From contig CAYFUT010000009.1 in assembly GCA_964346395.1 (NCBI GenBank), positions 1 through 62,937 on the forward strand: 62,937 nt of DNA. The letters are read 5' to 3'. This DNA comes from CAYFUT01 sp964346395. GTDB taxonomy: Bacteria > Bacillota > Halanaerobiia > Halobacteroidales > Halobacteroidaceae. The notes beneath the pieces are model-generated. The model was not told the DNA's origin and did not search any database. It was given only the letters and a program-made list of their open reading frames with translations. The number at the start of each line of letters is the position of its first letter. The stretch's first letter is position 1. This document shows positions 16,239 through 25,364 of the stretch, piece by piece. Position numbers and translations under genes: made by a program.

Positions 16239-17552
16239 ATGCAATTACAGGGAACAATGGAAGTTAATGAGCAGGGAGTAGTAGAGATTGCAGGACATGA
16301 TTTAGAAGAGATTGCTGCTGAATACGGAACGCCGCTGTATATTATGGATGAAGCAGAAATCAGAGCTAATTGTCAGGCTTATCGAGAAGCCTTTGAGAAA
16401 TGGTATCCTCAATCGACTACCGCTTATGCCAGCAAAGCCTTTATGTCGGTGGCTATGGCTCGGATTATTGATCAGGAAGGATTAGGTCTCGATGTAGTTT
16501 CGGGCGGCGAGTTATACATAGCACAGCAGGCTGATTTTCCGGCGGAAAAGATCTATTTCCACGGGAACAATAAAACACCGGATGAGATTGAACAGGCGCT
16601 AGATGCGGGAGTAGGTTATTTTGTAGTAGATAATGAGTATGAATTAAACCTGTTGAATAAGTTAGCTGAACAGCATGAGGTAGAACAGGAGATACTACTG
16701 CGGGTCACTCCGGGCATCGAAGCCCATACGCACAGCTATATTCAGACAGGACAGGAAGATTCTAAATTTGGAGTAGGAATTCAGAGTGGATTGGCTTTAG
16801 AGGTTATTAAACAGGCGCAAGAATTAACTAATTTAAAGCTAGTAGGCTTGCACTGTCATATTGGGTCGCAGATTTTTAAATTGGAGTCTTTTGGTAAAAC
16901 AATCGATATTATGCTGGAATTTGTAGAGGAAATTAAAGAAGAAACCGGCCTGGTTATGGAACAGTTAAATTTAGGGGGCGGTATTGGAATTCCTTATACA
17001 GAAGAAGAGGAAAAGCCAGATATTGAGGAATATGCTCGGATTGTAACCGAAGCGGTTAAGGAGAAATGCCAAGAATTAGATATCCCGCTGCCGAAGATAA
17101 TTAATGAGCCGGGGAGGTCAATTGTAGGGACGGCTGGTTCTACTCTCTATCGAGTTGGTTCGATTAAGGAGATTCCCGAGATAAGAAAATATGTAGCAGT
17201 AGACGGCGGGATGACGGATAATATCCGTCCTGCTTTATATGATGCAGAATACGAAGCAGTTGCTGTTAATAAAGCCGATCGCAAGCCGGAAGAAGAGGTG
17301 ACAGTTACCGGTAAATGCTGTGAATCAGGAGATGTTTTAATTGAAGGAATTCAATTACCGGTTTTAGAATCGGGAGATTTGCTGCTGACCACTTGTACGG
17401 GGGCTTATGGTTATGCTATGAGTAATAATTATAACGGTATTCCGCGGCCGGGGGTATTGTTGGTCAGTGAAGACAGTAAAGACTGGATTATAAAACCGGA
17501 GAGCTATCAGGATTTAGTAAAGAATGATCTGCTGCCGGATAAATTAAAATGA
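16239..17552 (+). CDS. lysA: Diaminopimelate decarboxylase
   Basis: PLP enzyme that makes L-lysine from meso-diaminopimelate, the last step of lysine synthesis. The 437-aa alanine-racemase-fold protein has the PLP lysine Lys66 in 'AYASKAF', 'GLHCHIGSQI' in the barrel, 'EPGRSIVG' near residue 288 and the C-terminal 'CCESGDVL' with the conserved Cys-Glu. A strong ribosome site (gaaaggag) precedes the ATG. It is apparently monocistronic; other lysine genes are not in the window. Confidence 0.96.
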   Translation: MQLQGTMEVNEQGVVEIAGHDLEEIAAEYGTPLYIMDEAEIRANCQAYREAFEKWYPQSTTAYASKAFMSVAMARIIDQEGLGLDVVSGGELYIAQQADFPAEKIYFHGNNKTPDEIEQALDAGVGYFVVDNEYELNLLNKLAEQHEVEQEILLRVTPGIEAHTHSYIQTGQEDSKFGVGIQSGLALEVIKQAQELTNLKLVGLHCHIGSQIFKLESFGKTIDIMLEFVEEIKEETGLVMEQLNLGGGIGIPYTEEEEKPDIEEYARIVTEAVKEKCQELDIPLPKIINEPGRSIVGTAGSTLYRVGSIKEIPEIRKYVAVDGGMTDNIRPALYDAEYEAVAVNKADRKPEEEVTVTGKCCESGDVLIEGIQLPVLESGDLLLTTCTGAYGYAMSNNYNGIPRPGVLLVSEDSKDWIIKPESYQDLVKNDLLPDKLK

Positions 17553-17616
17553 GGTACTAAAGTTTAGTTTAAGTTAATGCCAATGTGTTAAAATGAAAAT
17601 GAGGAGGCTAACTTCC

Positions 17617-18369
17617 GTGTTAGCAGGTTTAATTTTCATTTTGGGATTAATGGTGGGGAGCTTCTTAAATGTAGTTATTTACCGGCTGCCAGCGGGGGAA
17701 TCAATCGTTACCCCCCGTTCGCACTGTCCGGAGTGTGGAACTGAATTGCAGGCTAGAGACTTGATTCCAGTGGTTAGTTTTCTCCTTACTAGAGGTAAGT
17801 GCCGCTACTGCGGAGCAGAAATTTCTTATCAGTATCCGCTGGTGGAGCTAATCACTGGCTTTATATTTTTTACCCTGCACTGGAAATATAATCTAAATTT
17901 TAATTTTATAATTTATACTGGATTAGTTTCTACATTATTAGTAATTAGTGTAATTGATATTAGACAGTTGATTATTCCTAACAAGCTGACTTATCCGGGA
18001 ATTGTAGTGGGGCTGTTAGTTAGTTTTTTTAGTGGACATCTCAGTTTTTTATCTTCGTTAGCGGGAGTAGTGTTTCCAGGTCTATTTCTGTTAATAATAG
18101 TAATTGTCAGCGGCGGTGGGATGGGCGTCGGTGATGTTAAATTAGCCGCTATGGTAGGCAGTTTTCTCGGCGTTAAGCATGCGTTCTTTGCTATTTTTCT
18201 GGGAGCAATTGTGGGGTCGATTTTGAGCATCGGTCTGCTTATATCGGGCACTAAAGGCTGGAAAAGCAAGCTGCCCTTTGGGGTATTTATTTCGCTGGGA
18301 GCAGTATTGATGGTTTTCTGGGGACTGGAGATAATAGAATTTTATTGGCAGTTGGTTGGTATGAGTTAA
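17617..18369 (+). CDS. Type IV prepilin peptidase / leader peptidase
   Basis: Membrane aspartyl protease (250 aa) that cleaves and N-methylates type IV prepilin-like proteins. The start 'MLAGLIFILGLMVGSFLNVVI' is typical. The zinc-type pairs Cys37/Cys40 and Cys62/Cys65 are intact, and the catalytic aspartates are in 'VIDIRQLIIPN' and 'GMGVGDVKLAAM'. Start chosen: GTG 17617, nine bases after GAGGAGG at 17601-17607; the upstream ATG 17593 would place that ribosome site inside the gene. No pilin genes are nearby. It converges with the binding-protein gene on a shared terminator. Confidence 0.9.
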   Translation: MLAGLIFILGLMVGSFLNVVIYRLPAGESIVTPRSHCPECGTELQARDLIPVVSFLLTRGKCRYCGAEISYQYPLVELITGFIFFTLHWKYNLNFNFIIYTGLVSTLLVISVIDIRQLIIPNKLTYPGIVVGLLVSFFSGHLSFLSSLAGVVFPGLFLLIIVIVSGGGMGVGDVKLAAMVGSFLGVKHAFFAIFLGAIVGSILSIGLLISGTKGWKSKLPFGVFISLGAVLMVFWGLEIIEFYWQLVGMS

Positions 18370-18481
18370 TATAAAAACAAACCAATTGGAAAAATATATA
18401 TTAAGAAAATTGATAATTTGGATTGTGTAAGAAAGAAAGTAGGAATTAAAATAGTTCTTCCGGTAAAGATAGAAGCAGAAG

Positions 18482-18511
18482 AAAAGCACCGGTTTTTACC
18501 GGTGCTTTTTT
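18482..18511 (+). terminator. Bidirectional terminator
   Basis: A 12-bp stem (AAAAGCACCGGT / ACCGGTGCTTTT) with a 4-base loop, A-rich on one side and T-rich on the other. It ends both the prepilin peptidase (plus) and the LysM-binding protein gene (minus). Confidence 0.9.
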
Positions 18512-18523
18512 GGAACCCAAATT

Positions 18524-20020
18524 TTATTTAGGTAATTTGAGTTGTTTTCCAGAAATAATTATATTGGGGTCATCTATTTGTTCATTGAGTGATAAAATTT
18601 TCTGAATGGTAGTATTGAATTTTTTAGAAATTTTATATAGGGTGTCGCCGTCTTGAATAGTATAATAGGTGTAGTCTGTTTGGTCTGTTTGTTTAGTTTT
18701 TTTAGTATCTTGGGGAGCTTGTAGTCCCATATTTATATATTTGTCTTCGAGATATTTGACTATATCTTCTGCCTTTTCCCGCTCGGTTAAAACATTATAG
18801 ACTTCAGTGTAAAATGCCCGGGAAACTTTTTTGTAGTGGGGAGCAGTAACTGTTGAAGGTCTGGGAACAGCATTGACGAAAACATCGTAGATATTGTTGA
18901 AAAATGGTATAGGCAACGCCTCGATTACTTCCTTGTCCTGGTAGAGGTCTTTAATAGTGGGGTTGAAGCCTCCTTTAATGGCTCTTTTCTTTTGTTCCTG
19001 GTAAGAAGTAAGAAAAGAAACAATGTCGATAGCTGTTTCTATATGTTTACTGTATTTGCTGACGCCTAACTGCCAGCCGCCTAAAGTACCAACTGACTCT
19101 CCCTTCAAGCTTGAGGGTAAAGAAGTAACTCCCACCTTACCTTGAACAGGACTATTGTCTTTTTGTAACAAGGGATAAGCATAGGGCCAGTTGCGCATAA
19201 ATATAGCTGCCCCTGACTGAAACTTTTTCCGGGCTTTTTCTTCGGTCATATTAAGTACACTTTCTGGGGAAATATCTCCAACCCAGCTTGCTGCCTGGTT
19301 AATAGCTTTAGCTGCCTGTGGATTATTGATTGTAACTTTGCCGTTTGGTTCTATGACTTGACCTCCGCCTTGAGAAGCAATCCATTCTAAAGCATTACAG
19401 GTAAGGCCTTCATAAACATTACCCTGCCAGAGAAACCCGGCTAAATTAGAGTTGCCATTAGCATGTTCTTTCTGTTTGATAGTGCGGGTGATTGTTTCTA
19501 ACTGGCGCCAGGTGGTAGGAGGATTGAAGCCGTATTTATTAAGTAAATCTTTACGGTAATAGAGAAGACCGACGTCAGCAAACCAGGGCATAGCAACTAA
19601 TTTGTTATTTACAGTATTGTTTTCAATGATAGTGGCAAAATGTTTATCTATTGTCTCGGCTGATACATATTCCCGTAAATCTACAAAGTGTTCTGCCAAA
19701 TCTCCCGGCCAAATGACATCAATTTGGTAGATGTCAATCTTGGGGTCTTTAGACCATAACCGTTGTTTATAGAGGCTAAAGCGGTCATCATTTAATTTAG
19801 GAGAAGTGAAGAAATTGATTTTAACGTCAGGATGCTTGTCCATATATCTTTCAGCACCTTCTTTAGCAATTTCTAATTCTTGCCCTACTGTGCCGGCAGC
19901 TATTGTGATTTCTATTTTGTCTTTTCCGCAGACCTGATTATTTATAAGTCCTCCCCAATTGCTGCTGATCAAGATGACAATTAAACCTAACAATAGAGAT
20001 AAGTATTTAAATTTGGACAT
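18524..20020 (-). CDS. Extracellular solute-binding protein family 1 fused to C-terminal LysM
   Basis: A 498-aa exported protein with two parts. Residues 1-30 form a hydrophobic export signal or anchor without a lipobox. Residues 36-430 are a family-1 (sugar-type) solute-binding fold ('ITIAAGTVGQELEIAKEGAERY', 'LVAMPWFADVGLLYYRKDLL', 'FMRNWPYAYPLL'). Residues 453-498 are a LysM domain ('YYTIQDGDTLYKISKKF'), which binds peptidoglycan. In a diderm cell this would tether the binding protein to the wall instead of a lipid anchor. No permease or ATPase genes are adjacent, so the partner transporter is unknown. Promoter and terminator are its own. Confidence 0.85.
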   Translation of the reverse strand: MSKFKYLSLLLGLIVILISSNWGGLINNQVCGKDKIEITIAAGTVGQELEIAKEGAERYMDKHPDVKINFFTSPKLNDDRFSLYKQRLWSKDPKIDIYQIDVIWPGDLAEHFVDLREYVSAETIDKHFATIIENNTVNNKLVAMPWFADVGLLYYRKDLLNKYGFNPPTTWRQLETITRTIKQKEHANGNSNLAGFLWQGNVYEGLTCNALEWIASQGGGQVIEPNGKVTINNPQAAKAINQAASWVGDISPESVLNMTEEKARKKFQSGAAIFMRNWPYAYPLLQKDNSPVQGKVGVTSLPSSLKGESVGTLGGWQLGVSKYSKHIETAIDIVSFLTSYQEQKKRAIKGGFNPTIKDLYQDKEVIEALPIPFFNNIYDVFVNAVPRPSTVTAPHYKKVSRAFYTEVYNVLTEREKAEDIVKYLEDKYINMGLQAPQDTKKTKQTDQTDYTYYTIQDGDTLYKISKKFNTTIQKILSLNEQIDDPNIIISGKQLKLPK

Positions 20021-20058
20021 TAATCGTTCCCCCTTAAAAAGATTATTAATTTATTATT

Positions 20059-20086
20059 ATTATACTAATTTATACCATTAAGTCAA
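20059..20086 (-). promoter_or_regulatory. Promoter of the LysM-binding protein gene
   Basis: On the minus strand TTGACT (20086-20081) and TATAAT (20064-20059) are 16 bases apart and lie about 40 bases before the ATG. A divergent promoter for the DHH-CBS gene lies about 80 bases away. Confidence 0.6.
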
Positions 20087-20167
20087 ATCATGGGAATTAA
20101 TAAAAATAATAACCAGTTATTTAATAATAGGTTGATAGCTCTATTTAACTTGAGTTTTTCCCTCTTT

Positions 20168-20196
20168 TTGACTTTTTTGTTTTCGTGCGATATGAT
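20168..20196 (+). promoter_or_regulatory. Promoter of the DHH-CBS-nucleotidyltransferase gene
   Basis: TTGACT at 20168-20173 and TATGAT at 20191-20196 with a 17-base spacer. It overlaps an in-frame ATG at 20185, which is therefore not the start; the true start is ATG 20245 behind AGGAGTGA. Confidence 0.6.
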
Positions 20197-20244
20197 ATAA
20201 TGAAAAGCAGTTTAGGAGCTGAAGCCTGCCGCAGGAGTGATAGA

Positions 20245-22872
20245 ATGGAATTAATTATTAGTCATCAGCGGGCTGACTTTGACGGGTTAGCCGCTATGGT
20301 AGCAGTACAAAAACTACATCCCGAGGCTGTGATGGCATTTTCCGGTAAAACAGCAAATAATGTAGATAGATTTATGTCGCTGTATAAAGACCGGATTACA
20401 GTTAAAACTCCCCGGGAGATTGATCAGAGTCGGGTTCAGAAACTTATTTTAGTGGATACTCACCATCCGGCTCGCCTGGGACCATTTGCTGAGTTAGCTG
20501 AAAAAGAAGAGGTAGAAGTTGTAGTTTATGATCACCATCAAGATAAGGAAGAAACTCCGCTGTTTACTACTCGCGAAGTGATTCAGGAAGTAGGAGCTAC
20601 GACTACTATTTTAGTGGACAAATTACAGCAGTCTGGAGGGAAGATTACTTCCTTTGAAGCTACTTTATTTGTCCTCGGAATTTATGAAGATACAGGGGGA
20701 TTAATTTACAAAAGCACTACTGCTCAAGATCTTCAGATGGCAGCTTATCTACTGGAACAGGGAGCCAATCTGGAGATTGTTGATGAATATATGGATTATT
20801 CTTTAACGAGAAAGCAGCAGCGGCTGTTTAATAAACTCCGCGATTCGCTGCACCAAATTTCAGTTAAAGGATTAAAGATTGATACTTTCCAGGCCGAGGC
20901 AGAAGAATATATTCCGGATGTGTCTTTATTGGCTCATAAATTAAATGATTTACATAATTGTGATGCTTTATTTGTAATTGTCCGCTTTGGACAAGATAAG
21001 GTCCTGTTAATCGGCCGCAGTAATTCCGATAATATTAATGTAGCAGAAATATTAAATTATTTTGGCGGTGGGGGCCACAGTCGAGCTGCCTCGGCTACGT
21101 GTTCCTGTGATGAAGAAGCCTGCGCTCTGCTTCAGTGGGAACAGGAAGTATTAAAAGTAGCCCGCGAAAAAGTAACAGCCTCAGTATTGGTTAAAGATGT
21201 AATGTCCAGCCCGGTAAAGACAGTAACTCCCGATACTACTATGCGGGAAGCTGATGAGATTATGCTCCGGAACGGCTGGTCAGGACTAGTAGTAATGGAA
21301 GAAGGTGAGATTAAGGGGGTTATTTCTAAGAAGGATATTGATAAAGTCAGAAATTATGATTTGATGCATGCTCCCGTGAAGGGCTATATGAGTACTGATG
21401 TAATCACTATTTCTCCGGAAGCGTCGCTAAAAGAAGTGCAGGATGAAATTGTAGAACACGATATCGGGCGGCTGCCTGTTTTGGATCGAGAGGGGAATTT
21501 GGTAGGAATCATTACTCGTGGAGATTTGTTAAAGCTTTTTTACGGAACAGATGATTATTTAAAGAACCGCCAGAATTTATACGGTAGGAGTTTGGTGCAG
21601 GTACAGGAAAAAAGGTATGATATTACGGATAAGTTAGAACTAGTGGATGACTGGATAGTGAATCTACTAACCGAAGCGGGAAAGTTAGCAGCAGAATTAG
21701 AATTTGATTTATACATAGTCGGCGGGTTTGTCCGCGATTTGCTGCTGGATAAGGTTAATTTAGATCTTGATCTGGTAGTAGAGGGCGATGGAATTGAGTT
21801 TGCCCGGAAGTTGGCCCAGGAATTTAATGGGGCCTCAGATATTTATCATGAGTTTGGAACTGCTGTAGTTTATTTGGATGATATTAAACTTGATGTAGCT
21901 ACTACCCGCGTTGAATATTACCCGCATACAGCTAGTTTGCCGGAAGTAGAAGCCGGCTCTATTCAGCAGGATCTTTTTCGCCGCGACTTTACTATTAATG
22001 CGCTGGCAATTCAGCTGAATGGGGATTATTTTGGTCAGTTAGTAGATTATTTTCAGGGGAAAGAAGATCTAGAAGCAGGAATCATCCGGTTATTACATAA
22101 TTTTAGCCTTTATGATGACCCCACTCGGATCTTTAGAGGTTTTAGATTTGCCAGCCGCTATGGTTATCGGTTTGATGAACGAACTAAAGAATTAGTTCAG
22201 CAGGCTGTTGATCTGGATATTATAGAAAAATTAAGTGATGACCGCTTATTTAACAAACTGAAGTATGGACTGCAGGATGAATATCCGGAGTTATTTTTGC
22301 AGTTGTTGGCTGAATATAATATTCTATCTTATTTTTCCGAGCAGATAGTCTGGGATCAGCTTACTGAAGAGTTAGTAAACCAGGTGCAAAAGGTCTTAAA
22401 GTGGGTAACTGATTTGGAAATCACCGTTGATTTTACCGAGTGGATACTTTATTTGATGGCTTTAGTTTTTAATCTTTCCCCTACTGAAATAGAGGGATTT
22501 GCTGATAGATTTAGCTTAAGTAAAGGTTTAACCAGTCATTTATTGCAAACAGAAGAAATAGACAGAATAATAAATAAGCTAAAAGAAACCGAGCAGAACA
22601 GTGAAATTTATTTCTTAGTTGATGATTTAGCGCTGGAAGAACTATTATTTATCTTAGTCAAGGATTTTTCGCTGCAGACAAAAATTAAAGTCTACTTAGA
22701 AGAATTACAGTGGATCAATCTAGAAATTACAGGAAATGATTTAATTGAATTGGGTTATGAACCGGGACCGTACTTTAAAGAAACCTTAAAAGCAGTTAAA
22801 AAAGCCCGGCTAGATGGAAGAGTTGTTTCTTATCAGGAAGAGCTGGAATTTGCCAAAAATTATTTAGATTAA
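20245..22872 (+). CDS. DHH phosphoesterase-CBS pair-tRNA nucleotidyltransferase fusion
   Basis: An 875-aa three-part enzyme. Residues 1-300 are a DHH/DHHA1 phosphoesterase ('ISHQRADFDGLAAM', 'DTHHPARLG', 'VYDHHQD', 'FGGGGHSRAAS'). Residues 310-430 are two CBS domains that probably bind an adenine nucleotide. Residues 470-875 are a class II CCA-type nucleotidyltransferase with 'IVGGFVRDLLLDKVNLDLDL' carrying the D-x-D metal site and 'RRDFTINALAIQL'. Relatives with this layout add A, or CC, or the whole CCA to tRNA ends; the specificity cannot be read here. The start was chosen from the ribosome site at 20233-20240 and the promoter position. Confidence 0.88.
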   Translation: MELIISHQRADFDGLAAMVAVQKLHPEAVMAFSGKTANNVDRFMSLYKDRITVKTPREIDQSRVQKLILVDTHHPARLGPFAELAEKEEVEVVVYDHHQDKEETPLFTTREVIQEVGATTTILVDKLQQSGGKITSFEATLFVLGIYEDTGGLIYKSTTAQDLQMAAYLLEQGANLEIVDEYMDYSLTRKQQRLFNKLRDSLHQISVKGLKIDTFQAEAEEYIPDVSLLAHKLNDLHNCDALFVIVRFGQDKVLLIGRSNSDNINVAEILNYFGGGGHSRAASATCSCDEEACALLQWEQEVLKVAREKVTASVLVKDVMSSPVKTVTPDTTMREADEIMLRNGWSGLVVMEEGEIKGVISKKDIDKVRNYDLMHAPVKGYMSTDVITISPEASLKEVQDEIVEHDIGRLPVLDREGNLVGIITRGDLLKLFYGTDDYLKNRQNLYGRSLVQVQEKRYDITDKLELVDDWIVNLLTEAGKLAAELEFDLYIVGGFVRDLLLDKVNLDLDLVVEGDGIEFARKLAQEFNGASDIYHEFGTAVVYLDDIKLDVATTRVEYYPHTASLPEVEAGSIQQDLFRRDFTINALAIQLNGDYFGQLVDYFQGKEDLEAGIIRLLHNFSLYDDPTRIFRGFRFASRYGYRFDERTKELVQQAVDLDIIEKLSDDRLFNKLKYGLQDEYPELFLQLLAEYNILSYFSEQIVWDQLTEELVNQVQKVLKWVTDLEITVDFTEWILYLMALVFNLSPTEIEGFADRFSLSKGLTSHLLQTEEIDRIINKLKETEQNSEIYFLVDDLALEELLFILVKDFSLQTKIKVYLEELQWINLEITGNDLIELGYEPGPYFKETLKAVKKARLDGRVVSYQEELEFAKNYLD

Positions 22873-22896
22873 CGTGAAGGAGGGACGGACAATAAA

Positions 22897-23565
22897 TTGG
22901 GTGGAAATGATATTTTAGTCAAATTTGTTATTTTAACTCCGCTGTTGTTACTTTCTTTATCTCTACATGAATTTGCGCACGGGAAGATGGCTGATGTACT
23001 GGGCGATCCTACGCCGGGGAAAACAGGACGTTTGACTTTAAATCCGCTGGCTCATTTGAGTTTTTTAGGGACTCTAGTTTTGTTTATTACCATGTTGAGC
23101 GGGTGGATTATTTTTGGCTGGGCTAAACCAGTTCAGATTAATCCCCGTTACTTTAAAGATGAGAAGCGGGGGATGATGCTGGTAGGATTGGCTGGACCCT
23201 TAACTAATATTACTTTTGCGGTTGTGCTTGGTTTGATTTATAATTATTTTAGTTCTGGATTAGAACAGTTTGTCCATCCGCAGGTGTTGGTTCTCTTTTT
23301 TGGGTTAGGGGTGGCTTTAAATATTGGATTAGCTATTTTTAATTTGCTGCCGGTACCGCCGCTGGATGGTTCTAAAGTATTAAATGGGCTGCTGCCGGAT
23401 AGATTAGATTATGTAATGCGTAATTTGGAGGCTTACGGGCCATTTTTTCTATTATTGTTAGTGTTTACAGGAGGAATAGATATAATTTTCCGTCCGATTT
23501 TTATGTTTGTGTTAAGATTACCTGTATTTAGGGTATTATTATTATATTTACAACATTCTGCTTAA
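22897..23565 (+). CDS. Site-2 protease family membrane metalloprotease (M50, YwhC-like)
   Basis: A 222-aa membrane protease of the M50 family. The zinc motif H-E-F-A-H lies in 'LSLHEFAHGKMADVLGD' near residue 26, and the third ligand Asp is in 'LLPVPPLDGSKVL' near 157. About five or six hydrophobic segments are visible. TTG is the only in-frame start that fits, 13 bases after a GAAGGAGGG site. It sits between the tRNA nucleotidyltransferase and trpS, as in many Firmicutes; its substrate is unknown. Confidence 0.87.
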   Translation: MGGNDILVKFVILTPLLLLSLSLHEFAHGKMADVLGDPTPGKTGRLTLNPLAHLSFLGTLVLFITMLSGWIIFGWAKPVQINPRYFKDEKRGMMLVGLAGPLTNITFAVVLGLIYNYFSSGLEQFVHPQVLVLFFGLGVALNIGLAIFNLLPVPPLDGSKVLNGLLPDRLDYVMRNLEAYGPFFLLLLVFTGGIDIIFRPIFMFVLRLPVFRVLLLYLQHSA

Positions 23566-23584
23566 GTAAGGGGTGGCAATAAAA

Positions 23585-24574
23585 ATGACAAAACAAGGTA
23601 CTATTTTAAGCGGTATGAGACCGACAGGGAAGCTGCATTTAGGGCATCTGATTGGGGTGCTAGATAATTGGAACGATTTACAGACAGAATACCACTGTAT
23701 TTTTGAAATAGCTGATTGGCATGCTTTAACTACTAAATATGATCAATCGGAGGAAATAAAACAAAATATTCGCGAGTTAGCGGTTGATTGGATAAGTGCC
23801 GGTATTGATCCAGAAGAGAGTATTATTTTTGTGCAGTCTGATGTACCGGAGATTGCTGAGCTTCACTTATTATTGTCGATGATTGTTTCCGTTGGCAGGT
23901 TAGAGCGAAATCCAACCTACAAAGAACAGATAGAAGAATTGGGAAAGGAAGATTCAGTTCCCTTTGGCCTGTTGGAATATCCTATTTTGCAGGCAGCTGA
24001 TATTTTAGCGTTTAAAGGTGAAGTAGTTCCGGTCGGTGAAGACCAACTGCCGCACTTAGAAATTAGTCGAGAAATTGCTCGCCGGTTTAATCACCTGTAT
24101 GAAGAAGTATTTCCGGAACCAGAGCCTAAATTAGCAGAAGTGCCGCGGTTACCTGGATTAGACGGCCGAAAAATGAGTAAAAGCTATGGCAATGCTATCT
24201 TTTTGGCTGATGGAGAAGCGGAAATTAAAGATAAAGTGAATCAACTGGTAACTGATCCAGAACGGGTAAGATTAGATGACCCTGGTCATCCTGAGGTTTG
24301 TTCAGTCTATGATTTTCACGAGATTTTCAACCCGGAAGCAACAGAAGAAATTGCCCACCAGTGTCGGCAAGCAGATTTAGGATGTGTTGATTGTAAACAG
24401 AAGTTAGCTGGTAAAGTGGTGGCTAAAACTGAAGATATTCGGCAGAGACGTCAAGAATTACTGGCTAATCCTGAAGAGATAGATGAAATTTTAGCACAGG
24501 GGGCTGAAAAAGCTAGATCTATTGTCCAGGATACGTTAGCTGAGGTTAAGCAAGCAATGAAATTGAGGGAGTGA
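23585..24574 (+). CDS. trpS: Tryptophan--tRNA ligase
   Basis: Class I aminoacyl-tRNA synthetase that charges tRNA-Trp (329 aa, normal length). The HIGH-type motif is 'GKLHLGHLIG' and the KMSKS loop is 'GRKMSKSYGN'. The start is ATG 23585 after the aaggggtgg ribosome site; an in-frame GTG at 23573 overlaps that site and is unlikely. The next gene, scpA, begins 4 bases after the stop. Confidence 0.96.
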   Translation: MTKQGTILSGMRPTGKLHLGHLIGVLDNWNDLQTEYHCIFEIADWHALTTKYDQSEEIKQNIRELAVDWISAGIDPEESIIFVQSDVPEIAELHLLLSMIVSVGRLERNPTYKEQIEELGKEDSVPFGLLEYPILQAADILAFKGEVVPVGEDQLPHLEISREIARRFNHLYEEVFPEPEPKLAEVPRLPGLDGRKMSKSYGNAIFLADGEAEIKDKVNQLVTDPERVRLDDPGHPEVCSVYDFHEIFNPEATEEIAHQCRQADLGCVDCKQKLAGKVVAKTEDIRQRRQELLANPEEIDEILAQGAEKARSIVQDTLAEVKQAMKLRE

Positions 24575-24578
24575 AGCA

Positions 24579-25364
24579 ATGAGTTACGAAGTCAAAATTG
24601 ATGCCTTTGAGGGGCCGATTGATCTTCTGCTGCATTTAGTAGAGAAGGAAGAGATGGAAATTAAGGAAGTTAAGTTGGCAGAGATTACAGAGCAATATCT
24701 TGATTATTTATCTACTATGCAGGAGCTTGATCTGGATGTTGCCAGTGAATTTTTGGTGATGGCAACTCAACTTATGGAAATGAAAGTGCAGGTTTTATTA
24801 CCGGGCGGAGAAAAAACAGATACTAAGAGTGAAGATACTAATCCGCGGGAAAAATTAATCCATCAGCTGCTGGAATATAAAAAGTATAAAAGTTTAGCTT
24901 CTAAACTACAGCAGTTTGAACAGCAGCAGAAACAATCTTATACTCGGAATGTGGCTCCTTTGTTGTCTGAGTTAGAGTTTCCTGACCATAATCCACTAGA
25001 AAATGTAGAAGTAGATGATTTTGTAGAAGCTTTCCAGACTGCTTTTGCTGATTACCAGCAAAGGAAGCAGGAAGAAGAAACAGCTGCTGAATCTGAACCG
25101 CAGTTAACCCATCTGCGGCCGGAAGATGTAACGGTAGAAGAACAGCAAGCTTATCTTCGGCAGCGGGTAAATAAGCAGCAAACAATTACCTTCAATAATA
25201 TATTTTCTGATTTACAGACTAAAATAGAAATAATTGTAACCTTCATGGCTTTACTGGAATTGATTAAACAGCAGGAAGTTAGGGTAGAACAGGAAGCTAA
25301 CTTTGCCCAGATTAAGCTTTATCAGATAAGGAGTGGTAATTGTTATGAACAAGCAGGAAGTTAA
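24579..25364 (+). CDS. scpA: Segregation and condensation protein A (kleisin)
   Basis: Kleisin subunit (261 aa) of the SMC-ScpAB condensin that helps chromosome folding and segregation. The N-terminus 'IDAFEGPIDLLLHLVEKEEM' and the C-terminal winged-helix segment 'IVTFMALLELIKQQEV' are diagnostic; the middle is a charged linker. It overlaps scpB by 20 bases. The partner smc lies about 10 kb downstream in the same window. Confidence 0.95.
   Translation: MSYEVKIDAFEGPIDLLLHLVEKEEMEIKEVKLAEITEQYLDYLSTMQELDLDVASEFLVMATQLMEMKVQVLLPGGEKTDTKSEDTNPREKLIHQLLEYKKYKSLASKLQQFEQQQKQSYTRNVAPLLSELEFPDHNPLENVEVDDFVEAFQTAFADYQQRKQEEETAAESEPQLTHLRPEDVTVEEQQAYLRQRVNKQQTITFNNIFSDLQTKIEIIVTFMALLELIKQQEVRVEQEANFAQIKLYQIRSGNCYEQAGS

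Noticed and set aside
20185..20244. Upstream start for the DHH-CBS protein
   Set aside because: The ATG lies within the -10 region of the promoter and the extra 20 residues are not family-like; ATG 20245 has a ribosome site.
24901..25185. 94-aa minus-strand frame opposite scpA
   Set aside because: It is a shadow of the scpA coding sequence with no ribosome site or family resemblance.
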